Part shown: positions 16,288 to 24,621 of the stretch, piece by piece | Layout: every line of letters begins with the position of its first letter | How positions within the stretch are numbered: position 1 is the first letter of the stretch | Source: CBDIHP01 sp965279195 | GTDB lineage: Bacteria > Planctomycetota > Planctomycetia > Isosphaerales > Isosphaeraceae | Assembly: GCA_965279195.1 (NCBI GenBank) | Contig: CBDIHP010000021.1 | Location: forward strand, 1-64,000 | Reading direction: 5' to 3' | DNA: 64,000 nucleotides | Position numbers and translations under genes: made by a program | Notes under the pieces: model-generated | What the model was told of the DNA's origin: nothing | The model's database searches: none | What the model saw: the letters and a program-made list of their open reading frames with translations, nothing else

Positions 16288-17652
16288 CTACGGAAGGTCG
16301 AGCAGCGACACCAGTTCCGCCGGGTTCGCGAGGGTCTCGAGTCCCCCCAGGCTGGCGAGAATCTCCCTCGCCCGATCCGCCCCGAAGACCGGATCGACCA
16401 GGGTGTGGAACTTCCGGGCGAGCTGCTCGTCGGAGAGCGGGTTCTTGTCGTGCCCCGGAGGATGGGCCACCTCGGCCGTCAGCGTCCGGCCGTCATTCAA
16501 GGCCACGGTCAGTCGATTCGGGATGCCCGACGGATACCCGGCGGTGAGCTGGGGATCCTCGACCACGCTGGTCCGGGCGACCAGGTCGAGCAGGGCGGGA
16601 TCTCCGAGTCGGGCCTGGCTGAACTGCTCTGCCGAGACGTCGCCGTCCACCAGCGCGACCACCGTGCAGTAGGGCAGGCTGTGGTCGGCCGTCTCGCGGG
16701 TCTTCGGACGCCACTTCTCGGGATCCTTGCCGATGATCTCGACGGCCGTCCGGAAGGTGGCGATCTCGATCGAACGGATGTTCGACGGGTCGCCGATTTC
16801 CGGCCGGAGCCTCAGCGCGGCGTCGATGGCCGACTGGCTGTGATACTCGGCGGGCCAGAACTTGATCGACGTCTTCGGCAGCATCCAGTCGGCGGCCGAC
16901 GGCCCGCCGAGCTTCGGCAAGGACAGGGGCCCCGAGACCTGCTGGCAGAAACCCATGTCCCCCTCGAACAGCGGCGCGGGCCCGGTCATCCCCTCGGACG
17001 CCAGCAACGCGGCGAACACCCCGTTGCGGGCGGCATGGGCGAAGGCGCAGCCTTTCCACATCGAGAGTTCGCCCGCGCGGGTGAGCCTCAGGGCCGTGCC
17101 CGTGGTCCCGGCGATCCCGAGGGCGTGGACGGTCTGTTCCTGATCCAGCTTCAGGAGCCTCGCCGCCGCGAGGCAGGCCGACAGGCAGCCGTAGGTGACG
17201 TGGTCCCAGCCCCGGGCCCGGATGCTCGCGGCGTCGCAAAGCCGGCACTGGACCTCATACGCGACCACCGCCGCCGCGATCCATTCGGCCCCGGTCGCGC
17301 CGACGGCCTCGCCCACGGCCATGACCGCCGCCCAGTTGTCGCTGGGGTGGGCCGGTTCGAGGGAGAGGTACGTGTCGTTGCAGTCGAGGTAGCGGATGTG
17401 GACGCCGTTGGCGAACGCCGCCCAGTCGGGCGAGGAGGTCCCGCCGCCGAACAGCCGGGCCGAAGGCGTTCCCTGGATTTTCCTCGCCGCCCTGCGCGCG
17501 ATCCCCGGCGCGGGCTCGTGCAAGGCGCCCGTTGCGCAGGCGAAGGAGTCGATCAGCCGGCGACGGGCCTCGGCGACGACCCCGGCCGGCAGGTCCTCGA
17601 AGCGGGTCCCGATCGCAAACGCCGCCAGCCGCTCCGCCAGGGTTTCCCGCAT
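16288..17652 (-). CDS. prpD: MmgE/PrpD family protein (2-methylcitrate dehydratase type)
   Basis: A 454-residue MmgE/PrpD protein. The family includes 2-methylcitrate dehydratase of propionate metabolism and cis-aconitate decarboxylase. Recognisable blocks are RLIDSFACATGAL, FANGVHIRYLDCNDTY, HPSDNWAAVMAVGEA (family HPSD motif), ALGIAGTTGTALR and KFWPAEYHSQSAIDAAL. The length is close to the family norm. ATG 17652 is chosen over an upstream frame extension because the conserved N-terminus MRETLAERLAAFA starts there. With prpB at 9048 it suggests a methylcitrate-type route, but substrate specificity cannot be read directly. Confidence 0.82.
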   Translation of the reverse strand: MRETLAERLAAFAIGTRFEDLPAGVVAEARRRLIDSFACATGALHEPAPGIARRAARKIQGTPSARLFGGGTSSPDWAAFANGVHIRYLDCNDTYLSLEPAHPSDNWAAVMAVGEAVGATGAEWIAAAVVAYEVQCRLCDAASIRARGWDHVTYGCLSACLAAARLLKLDQEQTVHALGIAGTTGTALRLTRAGELSMWKGCAFAHAARNGVFAALLASEGMTGPAPLFEGDMGFCQQVSGPLSLPKLGGPSAADWMLPKTSIKFWPAEYHSQSAIDAALRLRPEIGDPSNIRSIEIATFRTAVEIIGKDPEKWRPKTRETADHSLPYCTVVALVDGDVSAEQFSQARLGDPALLDLVARTSVVEDPQLTAGYPSGIPNRLTVALNDGRTLTAEVAHPPGHDKNPLSDEQLARKFHTLVDPVFGADRAREILASLGGLETLANPAELVSLLDLP

Positions 17653-17681
17653 GGACCGCCTCGTTGCCGTTCGAAGTCGAA

Positions 17682-17715
17682 GAGGCCCGCGCCGGAGCAT
17701 CCCGGCGCGGGCCTC
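17682..17715 (-). terminator. perfect 14-bp hairpin terminator after the hydrolase gene
   Basis: GAGGCCCGCGCCGG (17682-17695) pairs with CCGGCGCGGGCCTC (17702-17715), loop AGCATC. It lies just after the stop of the alpha/beta hydrolase (17755) and before the prpD start (17652), so it separates two same-strand genes. Confidence 0.65.
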
Positions 17716-17754
17716 TCATGGTAACTCGCGGATCCGGCGAAACGAAGCCAATCG

Positions 17755-19653
17755 TCAGCGCGGCGAGGTCGCCTGCGGGGCCTGGGCGGTCTGCGACGCG
17801 CCGCCTTCGAGCTTCGCCGTGTGCTCCAGGAGGATCCGGCGCACTTCGAGGATCGCCTGCGGGTTCTTCTGGACGCCGTGGTCCGATCGCACGACGAGTT
17901 CGCTGGCGACCCCCTCGAAGATGGAACTCGTGTAGGGCACGACGCCGTCGGTCGTCTCCGGCCTGGGCCCGGGCTTGAGGGCGCCCATGACCGAGTGATA
18001 GATCACGCCCTGGTTCGGCCGCATCCGCATCAGGGCGAGCAGGATCTTCGAGTCGGGCCGGAGGGTCTCGATGCTGGTCGGCAGGCGCTGGAAGTTCCGC
18101 CGGTCGAAGGCGTCGGGGTTCTCCTTCAGGAGCTGCCCGAGCAGGTTGATGACCCGGTCGGGCTCGCCGATGAAGCTGTTGCTCACCCTCCCGACGACCC
18201 CCCGGCTCAGCTCCGAGCCCCGGTGCGGCGTCGCCATGAAGACGACCCGCTTCACGAACGGCAAGGGCTCGAACTTGTAGTACCGGCGCAGCTCGGCGAG
18301 GACCTCGGGCGGCCCGACGATCTCCTCGAACCGCTTGTCGGAATTCAGCTCCCAGAACTTGTCGTCGCTGTGGACCGACATGGCGTGGCTGAGGAGCCCG
18401 CCCATGCTGTGCCCGAGCAGGATCATCTGATCGAACGCCGGGTCATCCTTCGACGGATTGAACGCCGCCTCGGCCTGACCGAGGGCGTCCCGCAGACCGG
18501 CGGCGGCGATCGGGATCGGCACGCCGGTCGGGTAGACGTAGAGCATGAACTGATAGCGCGACTGGATCCTCGGGTCGCGGAGCAGCTCGTTGAGCATCGG
18601 GATCCAGGCCAGCGGCGACGACGCCAGCCCGTGGACCATGACGACCGGGATCTTGCCCTTCTCGTAGGGCCGGATCAGCATGAGGCCGGCGCGTTCCTGG
18701 GCCTGGTCGGGCTTGAGGAGGCCGGTCCAGCGATATTTGCTCAGGTCGGTGCGCGACCACATGTAGGCCAGCGGCGTGGTCAGGTCCGATTCGAGCGCGA
18801 TCGGGGGCTCGGTGTTGAGGGCACGGTGGCGGACGGGGTCGATCAGCTCGATCGTCACCTCGCGAGGCGGCGCGTCCTTGCCCATCGGCGACCGCAGCTT
18901 CGAGTTCGGCCGCATGAACGCCGTCAGCGGGAAGGCCATCTCGGGGGGGTAGAACCGCTCCAGCGAGCTCATCGCCTTGTCGGTGTGGCGGACCCCGATC
19001 AGGGGGACGCCCAGGCCGTACTGGTACGAACCGCTGATCAGGCCGGCGACCTCGAAGTCGGAGCAGAGGATGATCTGATCGACGTCGTTGGCCGTCCAGG
19101 GGGAGTCCTGGAGCGACACGCGGAAGACCTGCTCCTTGCCGTGCACCTTGAGCCGGATCGTCCCCTCGGGCTCGATCCGCCCCTCCGACTGCGCCGCACG
19201 GATCAGGCGCTCCAGGCCGCCGTTGTAGAGGTCCATCGCGAGCCGGAACCTGGGGTCGGACGGCTGGCGGCCGGCGGCGAGCTCGGGGTCGCAGAGGAAG
19301 TCATAAGAATAGGCCACGACATCGATGTATCGATGCAGAGCCACGGGATTCCGCTTCTTGTCGAGCCGCTTGCCTTCGATCCAGGAGAGTTCCGCCATCG
19401 CGTAGACGAGTTCGGGTTCCGGGCTCGTTAGGACGGCATTCTCCAGGCTCCTCAGGGCGTTCTCGGCATCGCGACGATAGCTCCGTTCGAGGTCCAGCCG
19501 CTTGAGCGTCTGCACGGTACGTTCGCTCGGCCGATCCAGCCCGGCTATGCTGCGCTGGTAGGCCTGGTGGAGCCGATCACCCTTGCTCGGAGAGAGGGTG
19601 ATGTCCGACCAGCCGAGCGACAAAAGTGCTAGAGACAGGGACATCCACGACAT
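17755..19653 (-). CDS. large alpha/beta hydrolase (lipase/esterase-like)
   Basis: A 632-residue protein. The N-terminus MSWMSLSLALLSLGWSDI may be an uncleaved or weak signal. Residues about 20-300 form a helical then beta-rich region with no known name. The alpha/beta hydrolase domain follows, with the oxyanion strand VVMVHGLASSPLAW near 335-347 and the nucleophile elbow GHSMGG (Ser about 415), as in PGAP1/lipase-like hydrolases. HRGSELSRGVVGR and DGVVPYTSS near the C-terminus probably bring in the acid and His region. ATG 19653 has GGGAG upstream. It stands 178 bases after the coiled-coil gene and has its own terminator. Substrate unknown. Confidence 0.75.
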   Translation of the reverse strand: MSWMSLSLALLSLGWSDITLSPSKGDRLHQAYQRSIAGLDRPSERTVQTLKRLDLERSYRRDAENALRSLENAVLTSPEPELVYAMAELSWIEGKRLDKKRNPVALHRYIDVVAYSYDFLCDPELAAGRQPSDPRFRLAMDLYNGGLERLIRAAQSEGRIEPEGTIRLKVHGKEQVFRVSLQDSPWTANDVDQIILCSDFEVAGLISGSYQYGLGVPLIGVRHTDKAMSSLERFYPPEMAFPLTAFMRPNSKLRSPMGKDAPPREVTIELIDPVRHRALNTEPPIALESDLTTPLAYMWSRTDLSKYRWTGLLKPDQAQERAGLMLIRPYEKGKIPVVMVHGLASSPLAWIPMLNELLRDPRIQSRYQFMLYVYPTGVPIPIAAAGLRDALGQAEAAFNPSKDDPAFDQMILLGHSMGGLLSHAMSVHSDDKFWELNSDKRFEEIVGPPEVLAELRRYYKFEPLPFVKRVVFMATPHRGSELSRGVVGRVSNSFIGEPDRVINLLGQLLKENPDAFDRRNFQRLPTSIETLRPDSKILLALMRMRPNQGVIYHSVMGALKPGPRPETTDGVVPYTSSIFEGVASELVVRSDHGVQKNPQAILEVRRILLEHTAKLEGGASQTAQAPQATSPR

Positions 19654-19831
19654 GGCGGGTCACTCCCTCGACCCGAGATTCGATCGCGATCCCCCCCGGG
19701 GCGAATCCTTCGCGCCGGAGGCCCGCACATCATACGAAGGCGAGGAAGGCGGTCAATGCCGCCCTACATGTAGACGATGGGAGCCGGGCCGCCGGGCGTG
19801 CCAGGCCGTTCTCCGATTTCTCAAGGCCGTC

Positions 19832-20239
19832 TCAGCCGACCCGGGCTCGCTCGCCCTCGGAATCCCCGAAGACATCCGAATCCCCCACGACGACCAGGCC
19901 GTTGCGGACCCTCAGGCCCGTGTCCTCGATCGTCCTCTGGAGCATCTCCACCTGGCCTTGCAGGCGAATCACCTCGCGCGAGAGCGACTCGAGCGCCAGG
20001 TCGACGTCCTCGGCGAGCGTCTCCGCGCTGCGGCGGGTGGCCAGGATCGAGTTCTCGACCCGCTCCATCGAGCGGTTGGAGGACTCGATCATCTGCCGGA
20101 TCGGCGGCAGCACCCGCTGCTCGACCGCGAAGGCGACCAGGTGCGTGAGCCTCGCGTCGAACCGCCGCGCGAATGGCCTGCGGATCGCGGCGGTCAGCCG
20201 CCAGACGGGAAGGAATGCGGACTTGAGCACACGCTTCAT
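19832..20239 (-). CDS. small coiled-coil protein of the glycan export cluster
   Basis: A 135-residue protein starting MKRVLKSAFLPVWRLTAAIRRPF. It is basic at the start, then a long helical coiled-coil region follows from about residue 40 to 110 (SNRSMERVENSILATRRSAE, then VIRLQGQVEMLQRTI), ending in a short acidic tail. No family name is recognised. It starts 32 bases after the double glycosyltransferase, so it is probably the last gene of the ABC exporter operon. Similar coiled-coil tails in glycan operons can act in chain-length control or complex assembly, but here that is only inference. Confidence 0.6.
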   Translation of the reverse strand: MKRVLKSAFLPVWRLTAAIRRPFARRFDARLTHLVAFAVEQRVLPPIRQMIESSNRSMERVENSILATRRSAETLAEDVDLALESLSREVIRLQGQVEMLQRTIEDTGLRVRNGLVVVGDSDVFGDSEGERARVG

Positions 20240-20271
20240 GGTTCGCAACCTCAAGGGGTCAGGGGAGACGC

Positions 20272-22614
20272 TCAGCGCGACCGGCCCTCGGCCCAGGTCG
20301 TCGCCACCGGCCGATGGATGCCCGCGAACTCGTGCCCGGCGGAGTCCCGCCAGCGGCGTCGGGCCTGCCTCGCGTCGCCGGAACGGGCGGCGACGAGTTC
20401 GACCGCCGTCCTCAGCCGCGCGGCGAACTCCGCCGTCGGGATAGAATCGTTGGCATACCGCCGGGCGGACTCGCCGATCGTTCGACGACGCGTTGGGTCA
20501 TCGGCTAGCGTCCGCACGGCCGCGGCGAAGATGCCGAGGTCGGCCGGGCGGCACAGCGGGAACACGACGCCGGCAGGCAGCCCGCACTCGGGCACGATGA
20601 CCGGCAATCCCGCGCGGAGGAGGTCGAGCAGGGCCAGGCCCCGCTCGGGTCGCGACGGCCCGTCCCCCGGGTGGATCGCCAGATCGGCACCAGCCGCCAG
20701 TTGCAGCCAATCCTCGCGGGTCCGGGCGAGGATACTCCTCGAAATCCCGGCCCCGGTCGCCCCGGCCACGGCCGCCTCGCGGGGGATGACCATGGCGCGG
20801 ATCATCCCGGCATCGTCGTCGGCCGACGGGCCGCAGTGGATCACCAGGAGCTCATCCTCTGACATCTCCAGGCGAGCACGCGACGCGGCCCGGCACTCGA
20901 CCCAGTCGCCGGCCTCCGGGCCGCAGGGGAGGATCGCGAGTCGCGAGTCGTCCTCGCCAACGAACGGCCGGACGCGGTCATGGGCCCACTGCGACGCCAG
21001 GGCCAGCACCGAACCCGTGCCGAGGATCCGCCGCGCCAGGGATTCGACCCAGCAGGCCGGAGCCGAAGGATCCAAGGTCGCCGATCGTTTCAACCGATCC
21101 GGCGGCAGTGTCGCGAACGACGCCGGCGGCATCCAGGCCCGGTCCCGGACGAGGACCACGCCGGGCCGCTCCCGGATCCGTTCGAGCTGCCGATCGAGAT
21201 CCGTCGCCTCGCCGATCTCGTAGACGATCCCTTCATACGCCGCGACCGAGTCGCGACGGTCGAACTCACGCAGGCCGAAGCAGCCGAGCGGGCCGGGCAT
21301 CGGCAGGTCGAACAGCCGGGAATGCGACTCCACGAACAGGTCGACGGCGAATTCGGCATGCAGGGTCGCGAGGGTCCGTTCGATCGATGTCGGAGGGAGC
21401 CCGTCCGGGCGGCCGTCGGCCGGGAGGCACGCCAGCCTGGGCCGGGGCCTGAGCCCGATCGTCTCGATCACCCGGGCCAGGCCCGATCGGGCGGGTGTGC
21501 GTTCAAGGGCATGCCGGAAACGCGTCGTCGCCGCCTCATCCTTGAACATGGCGGTGCGTCGAATCGCTTCCTCCGAGAGGAACCGGCGGGCCTCGGGGAA
21601 GTCGAGCAGGGCACCGATGGCCTCCGCCATCTCCTCGGGTCCGACCCGCTCGATCCACGCGGCGGCCTCGCCCAGCCACTCGCGGCGGCCGGCCGTCGAG
21701 TCGGCGAGGATCGGCACGCCGCACGCGGCGGCCTCGAACTCGGGCTGATCCAGCCGCTCCCGCCTCCCCGCCGCGACCAGCAGGCTGGCCGCCTGGATCA
21801 GCCGGGCCCGGTCGACCGGTTCGAGGTCGCTGAGGAGCGTGACGCCCTCCGAGATCCCCAGGTCGAACGCGATCGACTCCGCCTCCAGCACCAGCCCGGA
21901 TGAGGCGGCAACCACCAGGGCATACCGATGCCGGATCCCGATCGGGAGCCTCGTGTAGGCGTCGAGGACCTCCCGCAACGAACCCGCGTCGGTCGGCTCG
22001 TGGAGGATGTACGACGACCGGATGTTTCTGGCGCAGAGGAACTCGCGCGTGAGCCGGCTGGCCTGCGGCTCTGGGCACGGGCGGAAAGCGTCGCGATCGC
22101 AGAGGGGCCCGAGCGAGACGACCCGGTCGGCCGGCATCGAGAGCCGGGCCCGCACGATCTCGGCGAGGGCCTCGGTCGGGGTGAAGATCAGGTCGAAGCG
22201 TGCCAGGTTTTCGAGGCTCCGCAGGGCCCGACGCGAGGCGTCCGACGCCCCCGCGCGGCCCGGCCATTCGGGCAGGACGGCCGCGAGTCGAAAGGACGAC
22301 GACAGCCCGTGGCACGGCGGCCCGCCGAAGGGGGTCGCGGCGAGCGGATCCACGAGGACGAGCCAGTCGAGGCCCGCCGGGTTGCCGTCCACCAGCCGCT
22401 GCCGGGCGGTGCGGGTGAGGCGATCCCATGGCTCGTCGGCGATCGCGACCACGCCGGGCCGGCCGGTCTCGGCCGAGCCGATCGGGGCGTAGACAGTCGG
22501 CCGATCTGCGTCGCGGCCTTCGAATGCGGCGAGGAGCCGGCGCGCGTAGCGGCCGACTCCCCGGTTGTCCTCGGCGACAGGCGGCAGGCCGAGCCAGTCG
22601 AATCCGATCAGCAC
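20272..22614 (-). CDS. double GT-B glycosyltransferase
   Basis: A 780-residue protein that reads as two glycosyltransferase modules. Module 1 (about 1-400) begins LIGFDWLGLPPVAEDNRGVGRYARRL and has a donor domain with YILHEPTDAGSLREVLDAY, GVTLLSDLEPVDRARLIQAA and EAAACGVPILADSTAGR. Module 2 (about 410-760) has a weaker N-terminal half and a donor domain with LLVIHCGPSADD, AGADLAIHPGDG and ALLDLLRAGLPVIVPECG. The start is GTG 22614, with GAGGGAGG upstream, 72 bases after the ABC ATPase stop. It probably builds the glycan exported by the adjacent transporter. Module 2 may be degenerate. Confidence 0.7.
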   Translation of the reverse strand: MLIGFDWLGLPPVAEDNRGVGRYARRLLAAFEGRDADRPTVYAPIGSAETGRPGVVAIADEPWDRLTRTARQRLVDGNPAGLDWLVLVDPLAATPFGGPPCHGLSSSFRLAAVLPEWPGRAGASDASRRALRSLENLARFDLIFTPTEALAEIVRARLSMPADRVVSLGPLCDRDAFRPCPEPQASRLTREFLCARNIRSSYILHEPTDAGSLREVLDAYTRLPIGIRHRYALVVAASSGLVLEAESIAFDLGISEGVTLLSDLEPVDRARLIQAASLLVAAGRRERLDQPEFEAAACGVPILADSTAGRREWLGEAAAWIERVGPEEMAEAIGALLDFPEARRFLSEEAIRRTAMFKDEAATTRFRHALERTPARSGLARVIETIGLRPRPRLACLPADGRPDGLPPTSIERTLATLHAEFAVDLFVESHSRLFDLPMPGPLGCFGLREFDRRDSVAAYEGIVYEIGEATDLDRQLERIRERPGVVLVRDRAWMPPASFATLPPDRLKRSATLDPSAPACWVESLARRILGTGSVLALASQWAHDRVRPFVGEDDSRLAILPCGPEAGDWVECRAASRARLEMSEDELLVIHCGPSADDDAGMIRAMVIPREAAVAGATGAGISRSILARTREDWLQLAAGADLAIHPGDGPSRPERGLALLDLLRAGLPVIVPECGLPAGVVFPLCRPADLGIFAAAVRTLADDPTRRRTIGESARRYANDSIPTAEFAARLRTAVELVAARSGDARQARRRWRDSAGHEFAGIHRPVATTWAEGRSR

Positions 22615-22685
22615 GCTCCAGCCCTCCCTCGAAGGTCGATCGATCGGGATCCGGCGCGGGCGTGCTCGCCCGGCCGGGTCGGGAA

Positions 22686-23534
22686 TCAGGCGGCGCCCGC
22701 GGCCGCGGCGGCCGTCGCGGCCGCGTGGGAGAGGTACTGATGGATGACGTCGTCGATGGGGCCGTCGGCGGCGACCTGGCCCTGGTTCATCCAGATCCCA
22801 CGGGTGCACATGGAGCGCAGGGTCTCCAGGTCGTGCGACACGATGATGACCACGTTCGAGCGGTTCAGCAGGCCGAGGATCCTCGCCCGGGCCTTCTCGA
22901 CGAACGCCGCGTCGCCCGCGCCGAGCGACTCGTCGATCATGAGGATGTCCGGGTCGATCTCGGTCGCGATGCCGAACGCGAGGCGTGTATACATGCCGCT
23001 GGAATAATACTTGAGCGGCAGGTCGGCGAACTGCTGGAGGCCGGTGAACTCCCAGATCCCCTCGACGCGCTGCTGCATCTGCTTCTTGTTGAAGCCGAGC
23101 ATGGCGCCGTTGAGCAGGATGTTCTCGGCTCCGGAGAGTTCGGGGTTGAACCCCGCGCCCATCTCGATGAGCGGCGCGACGTTGCCCCGGATCGCGACGT
23201 GCCCGGAGGTCGGCGGGTAGATCCGGGCGAGGAGCCGCAGGAGCGTGCTCTTGCCCGCCCCGTTGGACCCGACGATCCCGATCCGCTCCCCCTTGCCGAT
23301 CTGGAAGCTGACGTTCTTGAGCGCCCAGAATTCCTGGGTCGGCAAGGGCGACTCGCGCCTCAGGAGCAGGTCGAGGGCGGCCCGCTTGAGCGAGTACTGC
23401 TTGTCGAAGTAGCTCACGAAGCGGAGCGACACGTCGCGCAGATCGATCAGGGCGTCCGACTCGGCCTCCCGGCGACCGCCGGGGTGCTCAGAGTCGGAAA
23501 ACCAGCTTGTTCTCATTCGACTTGAACGCGACAT
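22686..23534 (-). CDS. ABC transporter ATP-binding protein, polysaccharide export (Wzt-like)
   Basis: A protein of up to 282 residues. It has Walker A GIVGSNGAGKSTLLRLLARI near residues 84-103, the Q-loop region, the signature YYSSGMYTRLAFGIA, Walker B ILMIDESLGAGD and the switch His in VSHDLETL, all typical of O-antigen/teichoic acid exporters. It ends soon after the ABC domain (Ala-rich tail) and lacks the C-terminal carbohydrate-binding domain of long Wzt proteins, so export is likely not gated by terminal-sugar recognition. The start overlaps the permease 3' end by 47 bases (ATG 23534) or 29 bases (ATG 23516), so the two are coupled. Confidence 0.9.
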   Translation of the reverse strand: MSRSSRMRTSWFSDSEHPGGRREAESDALIDLRDVSLRFVSYFDKQYSLKRAALDLLLRRESPLPTQEFWALKNVSFQIGKGERIGIVGSNGAGKSTLLRLLARIYPPTSGHVAIRGNVAPLIEMGAGFNPELSGAENILLNGAMLGFNKKQMQQRVEGIWEFTGLQQFADLPLKYYSSGMYTRLAFGIATEIDPDILMIDESLGAGDAAFVEKARARILGLLNRSNVVIIVSHDLETLRSMCTRGIWMNQGQVAADGPIDDVIHQYLSHAAATAAAAAGAA

Positions 23535-24363
23535 ATCCGATCCCCAGGCTCACCGCGGCAAAGACGCTCGCCGCCACGAAGGTCGTCAGGTCCGGCCAGA
23601 GGCCGTCACGGATGATGGTCTGGAACATCCGGATGAACGGGTAGGCCGGATTCAGCCAGAACCGCACCCGGGCCGCCGGGGCGAGCCGCGTCACCTCGTA
23701 GATGATCGGCGTCGCGAAATACCAGGCCTGGAGGAACACCGACACGAGGTGCCCGCAGTCCCTGTAGAACGTGTTCGCCGTCGCCACGATCAGGCCCAGG
23801 CCCATCGTGAACACGGCGAACTGCGCAATGATGACCGGCAGCAGCACCAGCGACCACGACGGCTTCGCCCCCAGCGGACCGACCAGCACGAACAGCGCGG
23901 CCAGGCTGAAGACGAATGTCGTGAGGCTGATGAGAACCCGCGTGAGCGGGAAGATGAGCTTCGGGAGGTAGATCTTCCGGATCAGCCCCTCGTTCCAGAT
24001 GATGCAATACGCGCAGTCCGAGATCGACGCCGAGAGGAATCCCCAGGGGACCATCCCCGCGAAGAGGTAGACGGCGTAATTCCCCGTGTCCTCCAGGTGG
24101 AACACCTGGGAAAACACCAGGGCGAGCGTGGTCATCATCAGGATCGGGTTGAGCAGGGTCCAGAAGAACCCCAGAACGCTCCGCTGATACCGGACGCGCA
24201 GCTCCTGCGACACCATGTTCTGGACCACCGGCCAGAACCGGGTGAGTTGCTGAATATCATCCAGCACCACGGCGATCCAGCGGCCGGGTCCGCTCTGGCT
24301 GCGGGGCTGCGGGAAATACTCGGTGTGCGGGACAGACGGATTCGTCGCGACCGGATTCATCAT
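23488..24363 (-). CDS. ABC transporter permease, polysaccharide export (Wzm-like)
   Basis: A 291-residue ABC-2 type permease. The N-terminal cytoplasmic arm includes MVSQELRVRYQRSVLGFFWTLLNP, the hallmark of Wzm/TagG exporters. About six membrane segments follow, ending with WPDLTTFVAASVFAAVSLGIGYVAF. With the ATPase it moves a lipid-linked polysaccharide across the inner membrane. Two ATGs are adjacent (24363 and 24360), with AGGGATGG upstream; longer upstream frame is not supported by homology. It is the first gene of the wzm-wzt-GT-coiled-coil run. Confidence 0.9.
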   Translation of the reverse strand: MMNPVATNPSVPHTEYFPQPRSQSGPGRWIAVVLDDIQQLTRFWPVVQNMVSQELRVRYQRSVLGFFWTLLNPILMMTTLALVFSQVFHLEDTGNYAVYLFAGMVPWGFLSASISDCAYCIIWNEGLIRKIYLPKLIFPLTRVLISLTTFVFSLAALFVLVGPLGAKPSWSLVLLPVIIAQFAVFTMGLGLIVATANTFYRDCGHLVSVFLQAWYFATPIIYEVTRLAPAARVRFWLNPAYPFIRMFQTIIRDGLWPDLTTFVAASVFAAVSLGIGYVAFKSNENKLVFRL

Positions 24364-24545
24364 GCGCCATCCCTGGTCCCAGCCGCCCGCGTTGACGCGC
24401 AAGGCAGCCCGGCCACGGCCGACCTTCCCTGGCCGTGCCGCCTGCAAGACGGCGGGATGTTACGCAGCCCTCGAGAATCCGTCGAGGCCAACCGTTTGCA
24501 ATTCTTGCCCGAGGGGTGGTGTGTGGAGGACCCGACCAGAGGCCA

Positions 24546-24582
24546 CTTTGGAGTGCGGGAGCTGCGTTCCCGCACTCCAAAG
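24546..24582. repeat. palindromic repeat element, copy 1
   Basis: CTTTGGAGTGCGGGA (24546-24560) pairs perfectly with TCCCGCACTCCAAAG (24568-24582) around a 7-base loop. The core TGGAGTGCGGGAGC recurs at 28851 and, in a diverged form, at 62004. It lies between the ThDP-enzyme stop and the permease start, both on the minus strand. It may also terminate transcription. Confidence 0.65.
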
Positions 24583-24621
24583 GGCATGGAGGGGCCCGGT
24601 CACAGCAGGTCGTCGAAAGGC

